The notes beneath the pieces were generated by a model. It ran no database searches. It was given only the letters and a program-made list of their open reading frames with translations, and was not told where the DNA came from. The position numbers and the translations under genes are program-made. A DNA stretch of 64,000 bases, taken from the NCBI GenBank assembly GCA_000432155.1, contig FR888508.1, positions 220,041 to 284,040 on the forward strand. The letters are read 5' to 3'. This stretch comes from Eubacterium sp. CAG:274. GTDB taxonomy: Bacteria; Bacillota; Clostridia; Lachnospirales; CAG-274. This document shows positions 54,057-62,321 of this stretch, piece after piece (within the stretch, counting starts at the first letter, position 1; the number at the start of each line of letters is the position of its first letter).

Positions 54057-54167
54057 AATTTTTTCCTCCTTTTAAAATAAATAATTTGTTGTTACAATAA
54101 CTATTATGTCAAAGAAAGAAATTTATAGTCAGCCAATTTTTTCAACTAAATTTAAAATATTCCTTTT

Positions 54168-56165
54168 TTAATTTATTCTATACATAGCCTCGTCTAATTC
54201 CTCGCCATCTCCAATATTTGATAAACTCATTTGTATTGTTCCTGGTTGAACAAAACTTGCTGTAACATGGCTTGTATACTCCTTTGCCTCTGTATTACCT
54301 GGTTGATAGTCAAAACTATCATAAAATTCGTTATAAGTATAATCTCCATCATTATAGTAAGTAGAAGTGCCTGAAATATCAAAAGTAATCTTGCCGTCTG
54401 ATATTTTTACACCATTTAATTGTTTAACTGCACTTACTGATTTATCATATCCCATTTCAGTAGTATAGTGGGAAACATCAATAGAGCCATAAACTTTTCC
54501 ACCCTGTACTTTTGTAATTTCTAAATAAACATATTTATAATCATTATTGTAATCAGTATAAAATCTATATCCGCCCTTATACTGGTTATATACTGTATCC
54601 ATTTTTACAGTTTGTACTGCACCATTAAATTTAGATGTTGCATTTTTCAAACTTTTTACAGCATTGTCAATATCATCTTGAGATGGATTTCTGGATTTAC
54701 TTATTTCTGTAGCCTTATCAATAGCATTTTTAAATACTTTCAAATCTGAAACTAAATAAGCATAGTATTGTCCGTCTTTTTGAGAATTATATGTGCTATT
54801 TGCACTTGAAATTTCACTTTTTAATGCCCCTCTGTCTGTTTTAACTACCTTAGAATCTTCCAAAGCCTTAATTTTTGCGTTAAGCTCTGACACTATTAAC
54901 TCTCCTGTTGCTATATCACTTGCCGGACTTGCAATTTTTTCATTTGTCCAATCTATAGCTTTCTTTAAATCAGCCTTTGTACTTTCCAAACATTGACCTA
55001 CATTGTCGCCAACAACAGCCTCGTCATATGTTTTCTCAGCTCTCTTGTATACTTCTTCTATCTTCTTTTGACTTTTTCCATCAACTTCGTATTCAAAGGA
55101 TTTAACCTCTGTTTTTTCCCCTGCACCGTTTACAGCATAAAGTTTAAGTATACAATCCCCTGGAAGTTTAATACCTGTTGTATAATACTTAGGAGAATTT
55201 TCATTAGGCTCTGAACCATCGACTGTATAATAAATACCATGTCCAATAATATTTTGATTAACCTCCCAAGTAACTGTTGGTGGATAAATATAATTGCCAC
55301 CAATAGGAGATATATTTAATTCTTCAATAGGAGTTTTGCCTAATTCATACCATTTCTTTATTTTACTATCAGCCTTATTTTCTCCTACTTTCTGAATATA
55401 CTTTTCTACCATTGTATAAGCATCTAATGGGCTATAAGGATTTATTTTTCCTACAAGTGTTGTAAGAAATTCTGCATCTTTTGGCTTTTTACTCTGTGCC
55501 AAAACAGCATAATCTGATGCACTTTTATAGTCCTTTTCATTTAGATAACCATCTACCTTGGCAATAGCGTATTCATTTTTGAAAACACCTATTTTTGTAC
55601 CATCAACTTTTCCTGTATAGCATAGTAATATCCCGACTATTATAGCAATTACAACTATTCCTGAACCTATACCACTTAATATATAAGCAAGAACTTTTTT
55701 AGAAAAATGGGTTCTTGAGAAGTGAAGCTTTTTCGCTTCATTTACATTTTGTGGAATACTTTCTGCCACTGCTACTTCACTTGACAAATTATTATAAGAA
55801 GTATATCCCCTATCTTCTTCTATACTACTTCCACAGTTGCCACAAAATTTGTCACTTTCTCCTATTTCAATTCCACAATTAGGACAAAATCTCTTTCTGT
55901 TAATATTTTCAGCCATAGTTTGCCCAATATTTTTTGAGCCTTCTATAACTTTATCCATTTCAATTTCTTTTTCAGTAAGGACTTTTTCGCCACAACAACT
56001 ACAGAACTTAGCATCATCTTCTAAAAGACTTCCACATTTAGAGCAATAAACTGGTTTAGTTTCGTTGCTTGTTTCTTCAAATTTATTGCCACATTTTGGA
56101 CAGTAAATATCATCTTTTGACAATACTTCACCACAGTTATTACATCTTTTTACAGTATCACCCAT
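54168..56165 (-). CDS. zinc-ribbon membrane protein with chitobiase-C-like and FIVAR-like domains
   Basis: 665 residues. Zinc ribbons at residues 8-26 (CNNC, CPKC), 41-59 (CSKC, CSCC) and 94-112 (CPNC, CGNC) are cytoplasmic, followed by one membrane helix at 159-182. Outside lie a helical segment, a CHB_HEX_C-like domain at about 310-370 (GIYYTVDGSEPNENSPKYY), a helical FIVAR-like region at about 375-520, and a beta-rich C-terminal domain. Such proteins are common and unstudied in Clostridia; a role in sensing or holding wall material is possible. GGGTGT lies before ATG. Confidence 0.8.
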   Translation of the reverse strand: MGDTVKRCNNCGEVLSKDDIYCPKCGNKFEETSNETKPVYCSKCGSLLEDDAKFCSCCGEKVLTEKEIEMDKVIEGSKNIGQTMAENINRKRFCPNCGIEIGESDKFCGNCGSSIEEDRGYTSYNNLSSEVAVAESIPQNVNEAKKLHFSRTHFSKKVLAYILSGIGSGIVVIAIIVGILLCYTGKVDGTKIGVFKNEYAIAKVDGYLNEKDYKSASDYAVLAQSKKPKDAEFLTTLVGKINPYSPLDAYTMVEKYIQKVGENKADSKIKKWYELGKTPIEELNISPIGGNYIYPPTVTWEVNQNIIGHGIYYTVDGSEPNENSPKYYTTGIKLPGDCILKLYAVNGAGEKTEVKSFEYEVDGKSQKKIEEVYKRAEKTYDEAVVGDNVGQCLESTKADLKKAIDWTNEKIASPASDIATGELIVSELNAKIKALEDSKVVKTDRGALKSEISSANSTYNSQKDGQYYAYLVSDLKVFKNAIDKATEISKSRNPSQDDIDNAVKSLKNATSKFNGAVQTVKMDTVYNQYKGGYRFYTDYNNDYKYVYLEITKVQGGKVYGSIDVSHYTTEMGYDKSVSAVKQLNGVKISDGKITFDISGTSTYYNDGDYTYNEFYDSFDYQPGNTEAKEYTSHVTASFVQPGTIQMSLSNIGDGEELDEAMYRIN

Positions 56166-56254
56166 AGTTTAACACCCTTTCCTTTTTCTTTTAATTATAT
56201 AACCTTTTGTATTATTATTCAACACTATATATTATATTTTTTAATACAAAAAAA

Positions 56255-56276
56255 GCCGTAGCATTTAAACTACGAC
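56255..56276 (-). terminator. terminator of the Rrf2 gene
   Basis: GCCGTAG (56255-56261) and CTACGAC (56270-56276) pair with one G-U; seven T follow on the minus strand. Confidence 0.7.
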
Positions 56277-56307
56277 TTAATCAATATTCAAATATTCTCA
56301 ATACTAA

Positions 56308-56742
56308 TTAAATGACATAATTGTCTACACAACCCTGTTCCCAATCAATCAAATCTTTAAGAGTAATGTTATCAACTACATCGTTTACTGCATCATTAAT
56401 CTTTTTCCAAACTCTTAAAGTAACGCAACTGCCACTTCTTTCACAATCATTATTGCCACCTTCAAGACAAGCAACAGGAGCTAAATCTCCCTCTGTCAAT
56501 CTAAGTATAGAACCTACTGTATATTCTTCAGGAGTTCTAGTCAATTTATAACCACCCTGAGGGCCTCTAATACTTCTAACAAAACCAGCTTTATTAAGCA
56601 CAGAAATAATCTGCTCCAAATACTTATCAGAAATACCTTGTCTTGCTGAAATATCTTTTATTCTAACAGGATTTTCTTTACCATTATCTGCTATATCAAG
56701 CATAAGCCTTAAAGCATATCTGCCCTTTGTTGAAATTTTCAT
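56308..56742 (-). CDS. Rrf2-family regulator, IscR-like with three cysteines
   Basis: 144 residues from the ATG at 56742, which has GAGG nine bases upstream. The winged helix STKGRYALRLMLDIA, ISDKYLEQIISVLNKAG, VRSIRGPQGGYKL is that of the family. Cys92, Cys100 and Cys106 match the iron-sulfur ligands of IscR (Cys92, 98, 104), with a longer first gap; the IscR His after the last Cys is Leu. It may sense iron-sulfur or redox state, or be CymR-like and control sulfur genes such as metY. It has no isc/suf genes beside it. Confidence 0.88.
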   Translation of the reverse strand: MKISTKGRYALRLMLDIADNGKENPVRIKDISARQGISDKYLEQIISVLNKAGFVRSIRGPQGGYKLTRTPEEYTVGSILRLTEGDLAPVACLEGGNNDCERSGSCVTLRVWKKINDAVNDVVDNITLKDLIDWEQGCVDNYVI

Positions 56743-56813
56743 ATTCTTCATCCTCTTTACCAATATTTCATATCGTTATACTAGGATTATTATATATGTA
56801 ATCGGTAAATAAG

Positions 56814-57269
56814 TCAAGTATTTTTGCCCAAAACATTTAAAATAAGCCTTTCAAAGGACATTTCAAAATTCTTATCATCATCAGAATTTCGTTTTCTTCC
56901 ACCCTTTAAATGGGATTTCTTTTTGCTATTTCTCATAACTTTTGCAATATGTCTTGAAAAAAGCATTTCGTCTATATTGTCATTTGTAAACCATTTTCCA
57001 CTTTGATGAATAGCATAAGCACCTTTTCCAAGTGCCATAGCAGCCACACCATAGTCCTGTGTAACTACAATATCGCCTTTATTGCAATTATTTACCAAAA
57101 CTATATCTACAGAGTCAGCACCTCTATCTACCATAACTACTCTTGAATACTCTGACTCCAATATATGACTTGTATCGCATAAAAGGGTTACAGGCACATT
57201 ATGTTTTTGAGCAACATTTTCTACTTGAGCTATAACAGGACAAGCATCTGCATCAACAAGAATTTCCAT
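56814..57269 (-). CDS. YaiI/YqxD-family (DUF188) protein
   Basis: 151 residues. It begins MEILVDADACPV, the family signature, with VDRGADSVDIVLVN and DIVVTQDYGVAAMALGKG typical of a PIN-like fold with conserved Asp. The family is probably a nuclease but is untested here. The ATG at 57269 uses GGGTGAT at the end of trmD; GTG at 57278 would be a longer start. It sits where rplS often follows trmD. Confidence 0.87.
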   Translation of the reverse strand: MEILVDADACPVIAQVENVAQKHNVPVTLLCDTSHILESEYSRVVMVDRGADSVDIVLVNNCNKGDIVVTQDYGVAAMALGKGAYAIHQSGKWFTNDNIDEMLFSRHIAKVMRNSKKKSHLKGGRKRNSDDDKNFEMSFERLILNVLGKNT

Positions 57270-57274
57270 AAAAA

Positions 57275-58009
57275 TCACCCATTATTCTTTAATTTGTTTA
57301 TTAGTTCAATTTCACTTTTGCTTAATTGAGCATTTTCAAGTAATTCAGGGCGTTTATTAAATGTTCTTATTACAGACTGTTCTCTACGCCATTTATCTAC
57401 ATTGGCGTGATGACCACTTAAAAGTACATCCGGTACTTTTTTGCCCATAAATTCAACTGGTCTTGTATACTGTGGATACTCAACCAATCCGTCTGAAAAA
57501 GTTTCATTTTCGTAGCTTTCCGCCTTATTTAACACACCATTTATAAGTCTTGAAACAGCATCTACAACTATCATCGCTCCCAATTCCCCACCTGTGAGAA
57601 CATAATCGCCTACAGAAATTTCCTCTGTCACTATTTCTTCTAAAACTCTTTCATCTACTCCCTCATAATGACCACAAAGTATTACCATATCTTCAAAATG
57701 AGAAAGCTCTACAGCCTTATTTTGATTAAAAGTCTTGCCCTGTGGACTCATATAGACCACAGGACAATTTTCGCTTAATTTAGGCTTTATACTCATATAA
57801 GCATCATAAATAGGTTGTGGTTGCATTACCATACCAGCACCACCGCCATAAGGATAATCATCTACATGATTATGTTTGTTATTTGAAAAATCCCTTATAT
57901 TTATACACTCTACATCTATTAAATTATTTTCTTTTGCCCTTTTTAAAATACTATGTTCCAGTCCACCCTCTATCATTTCTGGAAAAAGTGTTAATATATA
58001 GAATTTCAA
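57275..58009 (-). CDS. trmD: tRNA (guanine37-N1)-methyltransferase
   Basis: SAM-dependent tRNA modification that prevents frameshifting. 244 residues. FYILTLFPEMIEGGLEHSIL, PYGGGAGMVMQPQP, GHYEGVDERVLEE and SVGDYVLTGGELGAMIVVDA form the SPOUT knot. It overlaps rimM by four bases. Confidence 0.98.
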   Translation of the reverse strand: MKFYILTLFPEMIEGGLEHSILKRAKENNLIDVECINIRDFSNNKHNHVDDYPYGGGAGMVMQPQPIYDAYMSIKPKLSENCPVVYMSPQGKTFNQNKAVELSHFEDMVILCGHYEGVDERVLEEIVTEEISVGDYVLTGGELGAMIVVDAVSRLINGVLNKAESYENETFSDGLVEYPQYTRPVEFMGKKVPDVLLSGHHANVDKWRREQSVIRTFNKRPELLENAQLSKSEIELINKLKNNG

Positions 58010-58515
58010 TCTCTCAGCCCCTTTAAAAGCTTTACAGTCATCTTCTTATTTTCAACATCTACATCAAGTATACATTCCTTAATAGCTGGAATAAGAATAT
58101 CTTTGCCTTTTTCAGGCTTTACAACATATACATCATTAGCACCAGTAAAGAGAATATCCTTTATAATGCCAAGGTTTTCGCCCTCGTCTGTAACTACATT
58201 CATATCATATAAATCTCTTATATAATATTCTCCTTCTTCCAATGGTAAAGCATCTTCTGGTGGAATTTTAACAGTAGCACCCTTTAATTTTTCTGCTGTT
58301 GTCATATCGTCTACACCTTCAAATTTAAGAAGAACAAACTGCTTATGATAACGCACATTTTCTATATAATATTCTGTCATTTTTCCCCTCTGTTCAAGGA
58401 AAACAGAATCCAAAAGTTCAAAACGAGATTCGTCATCAGTACAAGGTATAACTCTTACTTCGCCCTTGATACCCTGTGTATTAACTACATCGCCTATAAC
58501 AAAATAATCTTCCAT
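58006..58515 (-). CDS. rimM: 16S rRNA processing protein RimM
   Basis: Assists 30S maturation and binds S19. 169 residues. N-terminal RimM domain (VIGDVVNTQGIKGEVRVIP) and C-terminal PRC barrel (YIRDLYDMNVVTDEGENLG, LIPAIKECILDVD). Its 3' end overlaps trmD; a hairpin separates it from khpA. Confidence 0.97.
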   Translation of the reverse strand: MEDYFVIGDVVNTQGIKGEVRVIPCTDDESRFELLDSVFLEQRGKMTEYYIENVRYHKQFVLLKFEGVDDMTTAEKLKGATVKIPPEDALPLEEGEYYIRDLYDMNVVTDEGENLGIIKDILFTGANDVYVVKPEKGKDILIPAIKECILDVDVENKKMTVKLLKGLRD

Positions 58516-58549
58516 AATAATATCCTCAAATCTATTTTTCTAACAAAAA

Positions 58550-58580
58550 AGGCGTTGCAACTAAAAATAGTACAACACCT
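58550..58580 (-). terminator. hairpin between khpA and rimM
   Basis: AGGCGTTG (58550-58557) with CAACACCT (58573-58580), one G-U pair; TTTTTTG follows on the minus strand. It may partly end transcription inside the cluster. Confidence 0.65.
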
Positions 58581-58586
58581 TTCTGA

Positions 58587-58814
58587 TTACATAATCTTTA
58601 CAACTACCTTTTGGTCTATACGACCTGCAGCTGATTTCATAAAGGTACGGATTGCCTTAGCAATTCTACCCTGCTTGCCAATTACTTTGCCGATATCATC
58701 CTGTGCAACAGTAAGCTCGAGAATGAGAGCATCCTCATCTACACGCTGGTTTACAACCACCTGTTCAGGATTATCGACTAAATTTTTAGCAATAATTTCA
58801 AGCAATTCTTTCAT
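58587..58814 (-). CDS. khpA: KH-domain RNA-binding protein KhpA (YlqC)
   Basis: 75 residues. A single KH domain with GKQGRIAKAIRT (GxxG loop). KhpA binds RNA, often with KhpB, and affects cell division and length in streptococci. The start at 58814 has GGGAGG eight bases upstream; the ATG at 58829 lies before that site. Placed between rpsP and rimM as usual. Confidence 0.95.
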   Translation of the reverse strand: MKELLEIIAKNLVDNPEQVVVNQRVDEDALILELTVAQDDIGKVIGKQGRIAKAIRTFMKSAAGRIDQKVVVKIM

Positions 58815-58832
58815 GGTTGTTCCTCCCATGTA

Positions 58833-59075
58833 TTATTCGATAACGCCAGCCTTCTTTAATAAAGCCTTAGCAGTATCTGTAGGCTGAGCACCATTGCTTA
58901 ACCACTTCTTAGCTTCTTCAACATTTACCTTTAATTCAATAGGTTCAACTGTTGGATTGTAGTAACCGAGTTCAGCTACCTTGCTACCGTTCTGAGCCTT
59001 TCTTGAATCAGCAACAACGATTCTGTAAAAAGGAGACTTCTTAGCACCTAATCTGTTTAATCTAATCTTTAACAC
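58833..59075 (-). CDS. rpsP: 30S ribosomal protein S16
   Basis: 80 residues. LKIRLNRLGAKKSPFYRIV and DSRKAQNGSKVAELGYYNP are the S16 core. The likely start is GTG at 59075, giving MLKIRLN, with AAGGAGG eight bases upstream; a GTG at 59084 would fall within that site. Confidence 0.97.
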   Translation of the reverse strand: MLKIRLNRLGAKKSPFYRIVVADSRKAQNGSKVAELGYYNPTVEPIELKVNVEEAKKWLSNGAQPTDTAKALLKKAGVIE

Positions 59076-59135
59076 AACTTTCACCTCCTTGTGAAATAAT
59101 AAATTTATATATTAACTTAAATAAATTAAGCAATA

Positions 59136-60473
59136 TCACAATCCAAATGGCATTTTAAATCTGCCTTTTCTTCCCTTTTGCATATCTGTAATAGACTTCA
59201 TCATTTTCTTCATATCGTTAAACTGCTTTAAAAGCTTATTAACTTCCTGAATAGAGCGTCCACAACCCTTTGCAATTCTCTTTTTGCGTGAGCCGTTTAA
59301 TATATCAGGATTTTGTCTTTCGGCAGGAGTCATTGACTGAATAATTGCCTCAATATGCTTTGTAGCATTATCATCAACATCTATTTCGTCAAGATTAATC
59401 TTGCCACCTATGCCAGGAATCATTTTCATAAGGTCTTTAATAGGACCCATTTTCTTAATTTGCTGTAACTGGTTCATAAAGTCCTCAAGGTTAAATTCCT
59501 GAGTTCTCATTTTCTTTTCCAGTTCCTTAGCTTGCTTTTCATCAAAAGCACCTTGAGCCTTTTCAATAAGACTAAGCACATCGCCCATACCTAAGATACG
59601 AGATGCCATACGGTCAGGATAGAAAGGTTCTAAATCTTCCATCTTTTCGCCCATACCAACATACTTAATAGGCTTACCTGTAACAGCTCTTACTGAAAGT
59701 GCAGCACCACCTCTTGTGTCACCATCCATTTTAGTAATGATAACACCATCAACGCCAAGCTTTGAATTAAATGTTTCAGCTACATTTACGGCGTCCTGAC
59801 CTGTCATTGCATCAATAACAAGGAGAATTTCCTGAGGTTTTACTTCATTCTTAATATTAAGAAGCTCGTCCATAAGATTTTCATCAATATGGAGTCTACC
59901 GGCGGTATCTATGATTACAACATCATGACCATGACCAGTAGCATATTTAATACCCTCTTTTGAAATTTCAACAGGGTCGCCCTGTCCCATTTCAAATACA
60001 GGAATATTGTAAGTTGAACCTACCACCTGTAACTGCTTAATAGCAGCCGGTCTGTAAACATCACAGGCTACAAGCAATGGCTGTTTACCCTGCTTTCTAA
60101 GCTGTCCTGCAAGCTTACCAGTAGTAGTGGTTTTACCAGCACCCTGAAGACCAACCATCATATAAATCGTAGGCGATTTAGATGAAAAAGTCAACTTTGA
60201 CTGAGTGCTACCCATAAGAGTTACTAACTCGTCATTAACTATTTTAACAACCTGCTGACCTGGGTTAAGTCCTTCAAGAACATCGCCACCAACAGCCTTT
60301 TCAGTAACCTTATTTACAAAATCTTTAACAATTTTAAAATTAACATCGGCCTCAAGGAGAGCCAATTTAACTTCACGCATGGCAGTTTTAACATCTTTCT
60401 CTGTTAACTTGCCCTTACCACGAAGTTGTTTGAACACATCCTGAAGCTTATTTGATAAACTTTCAAAAGCCAT
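59136..60473 (-). CDS. ffh: signal recognition particle protein Ffh
   Basis: GTPase that with SRP RNA delivers membrane proteins to FtsY. 445 residues. N domain, G domain (GLQGAGKTTTTGKLA, DTAGRLHID, TKMDGDTRGGAALS) and methionine-rich M domain (IAKGCGRSIQEVNKLLKQF) are all present. ATG at 60473 with TAGGAGG; four bases after ylxM. Confidence 0.98.
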   Translation of the reverse strand: MAFESLSNKLQDVFKQLRGKGKLTEKDVKTAMREVKLALLEADVNFKIVKDFVNKVTEKAVGGDVLEGLNPGQQVVKIVNDELVTLMGSTQSKLTFSSKSPTIYMMVGLQGAGKTTTTGKLAGQLRKQGKQPLLVACDVYRPAAIKQLQVVGSTYNIPVFEMGQGDPVEISKEGIKYATGHGHDVVIIDTAGRLHIDENLMDELLNIKNEVKPQEILLVIDAMTGQDAVNVAETFNSKLGVDGVIITKMDGDTRGGAALSVRAVTGKPIKYVGMGEKMEDLEPFYPDRMASRILGMGDVLSLIEKAQGAFDEKQAKELEKKMRTQEFNLEDFMNQLQQIKKMGPIKDLMKMIPGIGGKINLDEIDVDDNATKHIEAIIQSMTPAERQNPDILNGSRKKRIAKGCGRSIQEVNKLLKQFNDMKKMMKSITDMQKGRKGRFKMPFGL

Positions 60474-60483
60474 AACCAACCTC

Positions 60484-60813
60484 CTAGTCTAATATCTGTG
60501 ATACCAAACTTTTAATATCTTCTATTTTTTCATCATTTCCCAAGGCATCTAGCCTTTTCAAAACATCAGAAACCTTTTCTTTACGAACAAGGTATTTCTT
60601 TACAAGCTGTAATTTATCTTCATATTGCAATAGTAACTTTTCAGTTCTTCTAATCATATCAAGAACAGCTTGACGGGTTATGTTGTGTTCAATGGCGACC
60701 TCATTGAGAGATAAGTCATTAAGAAAATGCTGAGTAATAACAGCCTTTTGCTTTTCTGTCAGAAGTTCGCCGTAGAAATCGTACAGCAAAGTTATATAAT
60801 AAATCTTATCCAT
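60484..60813 (-). CDS. ylxM: YlxM/p13-like DNA-binding protein (UPF0122)
   Basis: 109 residues. It resembles sigma-factor region 4: LTEKQKAVITQHFLNDLSLNEVA and NITRQAVLDMIRRTEKLL. Always near ffh; may regulate SRP genes or bind SRP. First in the cluster ylxM-ffh-rpsP-khpA-rimM-trmD. Confidence 0.92.
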   Translation of the reverse strand: MDKIYYITLLYDFYGELLTEKQKAVITQHFLNDLSLNEVAIEHNITRQAVLDMIRRTEKLLLQYEDKLQLVKKYLVRKEKVSDVLKRLDALGNDEKIEDIKSLVSQILD

Positions 60814-60916
60814 ACTTAATCTCCTGTGATGTAGTGTAAAGTAAAATTACTTACCCCTAACACCTCAACTATTTTACAACAAAACCACTTGCCTGTCAAG
60901 TATTTTTTCTTTACAC

Positions 60917-61741
60917 CTAAAAATTTTTTTCTGTGTAATTTATAGCCTCTTGAAACCCAGTAAAACTCACTACTTCAGCAATATCATTTCCATAATAAAG
61001 AGAGCCAAAAGCTTTTTTTAATGAATTTAGCGGAATTTTTTTTACCATTTTTCCTAAGAAAGGAGAAAATTTTATTTCTTTATTGTTGACACTACAAATA
61101 TATTTTGACATAGTGTCCGTAGACTCTGTCTTGCTGTCCATAGGCATAAATATTCCCTCTTTACCTTCTGAAATAGTATTCCAAACAAAATAAGCAAGGT
61201 TTTCTACATATATAAAACTTCTCTTATTTTCCACCAAAGGAAAAACAGGCAATTTTAAAGCCAACATTCTTAGCTTTTTATAATTTCCTGGACAACTTCT
61301 TCCATACACCATAGGTGGGCGAATAATTGAAACTTTAAAATTTTCATCAGCTATTTTTTCTAATGCCTTTTCAGCTTTCAGCTTACTTTCGCCATAAAGT
61401 GTCTTTGGCTGTAAAGGTGTGTTGCCATTTATTTCTCCCTCACTTTTGCCGTAAACAGCCATTGTACTCATAAATATAAACTGTTTTACACCTTTTTTCT
61501 TTGCCTTTTCGGCAATATCAACAGTAAGTTCATAATTAACCTTATCATATAAAATAGCAAACTTTGCCTCTTTTTTATGAACTATAGCTGCACAATGAAC
61601 TACAACATCTACATCAGTAAACTCATCTTCACTTATACCATTTCTAACAGAAACATATTTCACTTCCATATTTTTATATAGAAGAAAGTTACCTATATTT
61701 TTGCCAACATAACTGTTTTTACCTGTTATTAGAACTTTCAT
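60917..61741 (-). CDS. NAD-dependent sugar epimerase/dehydratase (extended SDR)
   Basis: 274 residues. The Rossmann loop TGKNSYVGKNIG is a variant of TGxxGxxG (Ser for Gly), FMSTMAVYGKS and LYGESKLKAEKAL contain the Ser/Thr and YxxxK of catalysis. C-terminal part is shorter than in GalE (about 330), so this may be a C4-reductase of an amino sugar. It overlaps the sugar transferase by 23 bp, so the two are coupled. Product unknown. Confidence 0.85.
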   Translation of the reverse strand: MKVLITGKNSYVGKNIGNFLLYKNMEVKYVSVRNGISEDEFTDVDVVVHCAAIVHKKEAKFAILYDKVNYELTVDIAEKAKKKGVKQFIFMSTMAVYGKSEGEINGNTPLQPKTLYGESKLKAEKALEKIADENFKVSIIRPPMVYGRSCPGNYKKLRMLALKLPVFPLVENKRSFIYVENLAYFVWNTISEGKEGIFMPMDSKTESTDTMSKYICSVNNKEIKFSPFLGKMVKKIPLNSLKKAFGSLYYGNDIAEVVSFTGFQEAINYTEKNF

Positions 61742-62321
61742 TTCTGCCCTCTCTTACACCTTTGGAAGTAAATACTGAAACAACTGTCATAAGTATAATT
61801 TTAATATCGAACACAATACTCATTTTCTTTATGTATTCTCCATCAAAACCAGCTTTAACATCAATAGGGAGTTCATCTCTGCCATTAACCTGTGCCCACC
61901 CTGTAAGTCCAGGGCGAACAGAATTAGAGCCATTTTTATCTCTAAGGTCAATTAAATCAAATTGATTCCATAAAGCAGGGCGTGGACCAACTATAGACAT
62001 ATCCCCCTTGAGAATATTAAAAAGCTGTGGTAATTCATCAAGTGAAGTTTTTCTAAGAAAGCCACCTATTTTAGTAATATAGCTTTCTGGATTATCCAAC
62101 AAATGAGTAGGTACATCTTTTGGTGTACTTACTTTCATTGTTCTAAATTTATAAATATAAAATTCTTTTTTATTTTTTCCTATTCTCTTTTGTTTAAAAA
62201 GAATATTTCCCTTATCTTCAACTACTATGGCAATAGCTATTATAATAAGTAACCAACTAAAAACTATTATAGCTACAAGACTAAGGATAATATCAAAAAA
62301 TCTTTTTAAAACTCCGTACAT
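61719..62321 (-). CDS. undecaprenyl-phosphate sugar phosphotransferase (PglC-like)
   Basis: 200 residues: one N-terminal membrane re-entrant helix (VLKRFFDIILSLVAIIVF) and the monotopic transferase core, FKQKRIGKNKKEFYIYKFRTM, SLDELPQLFNILKGDMSIVG, GPRP and RPGLTGWAQVNGRDELP. It puts the first sugar phosphate on undecaprenyl phosphate and so starts a glycan. The short form resembles PglC. It starts at a TAATG junction with the dehydratase. Confidence 0.95.
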   Translation of the reverse strand: MYGVLKRFFDIILSLVAIIVFSWLLIIIAIAIVVEDKGNILFKQKRIGKNKKEFYIYKFRTMKVSTPKDVPTHLLDNPESYITKIGGFLRKTSLDELPQLFNILKGDMSIVGPRPALWNQFDLIDLRDKNGSNSVRPGLTGWAQVNGRDELPIDVKAGFDGEYIKKMSIVFDIKIILMTVVSVFTSKGVREGRNESSNNR

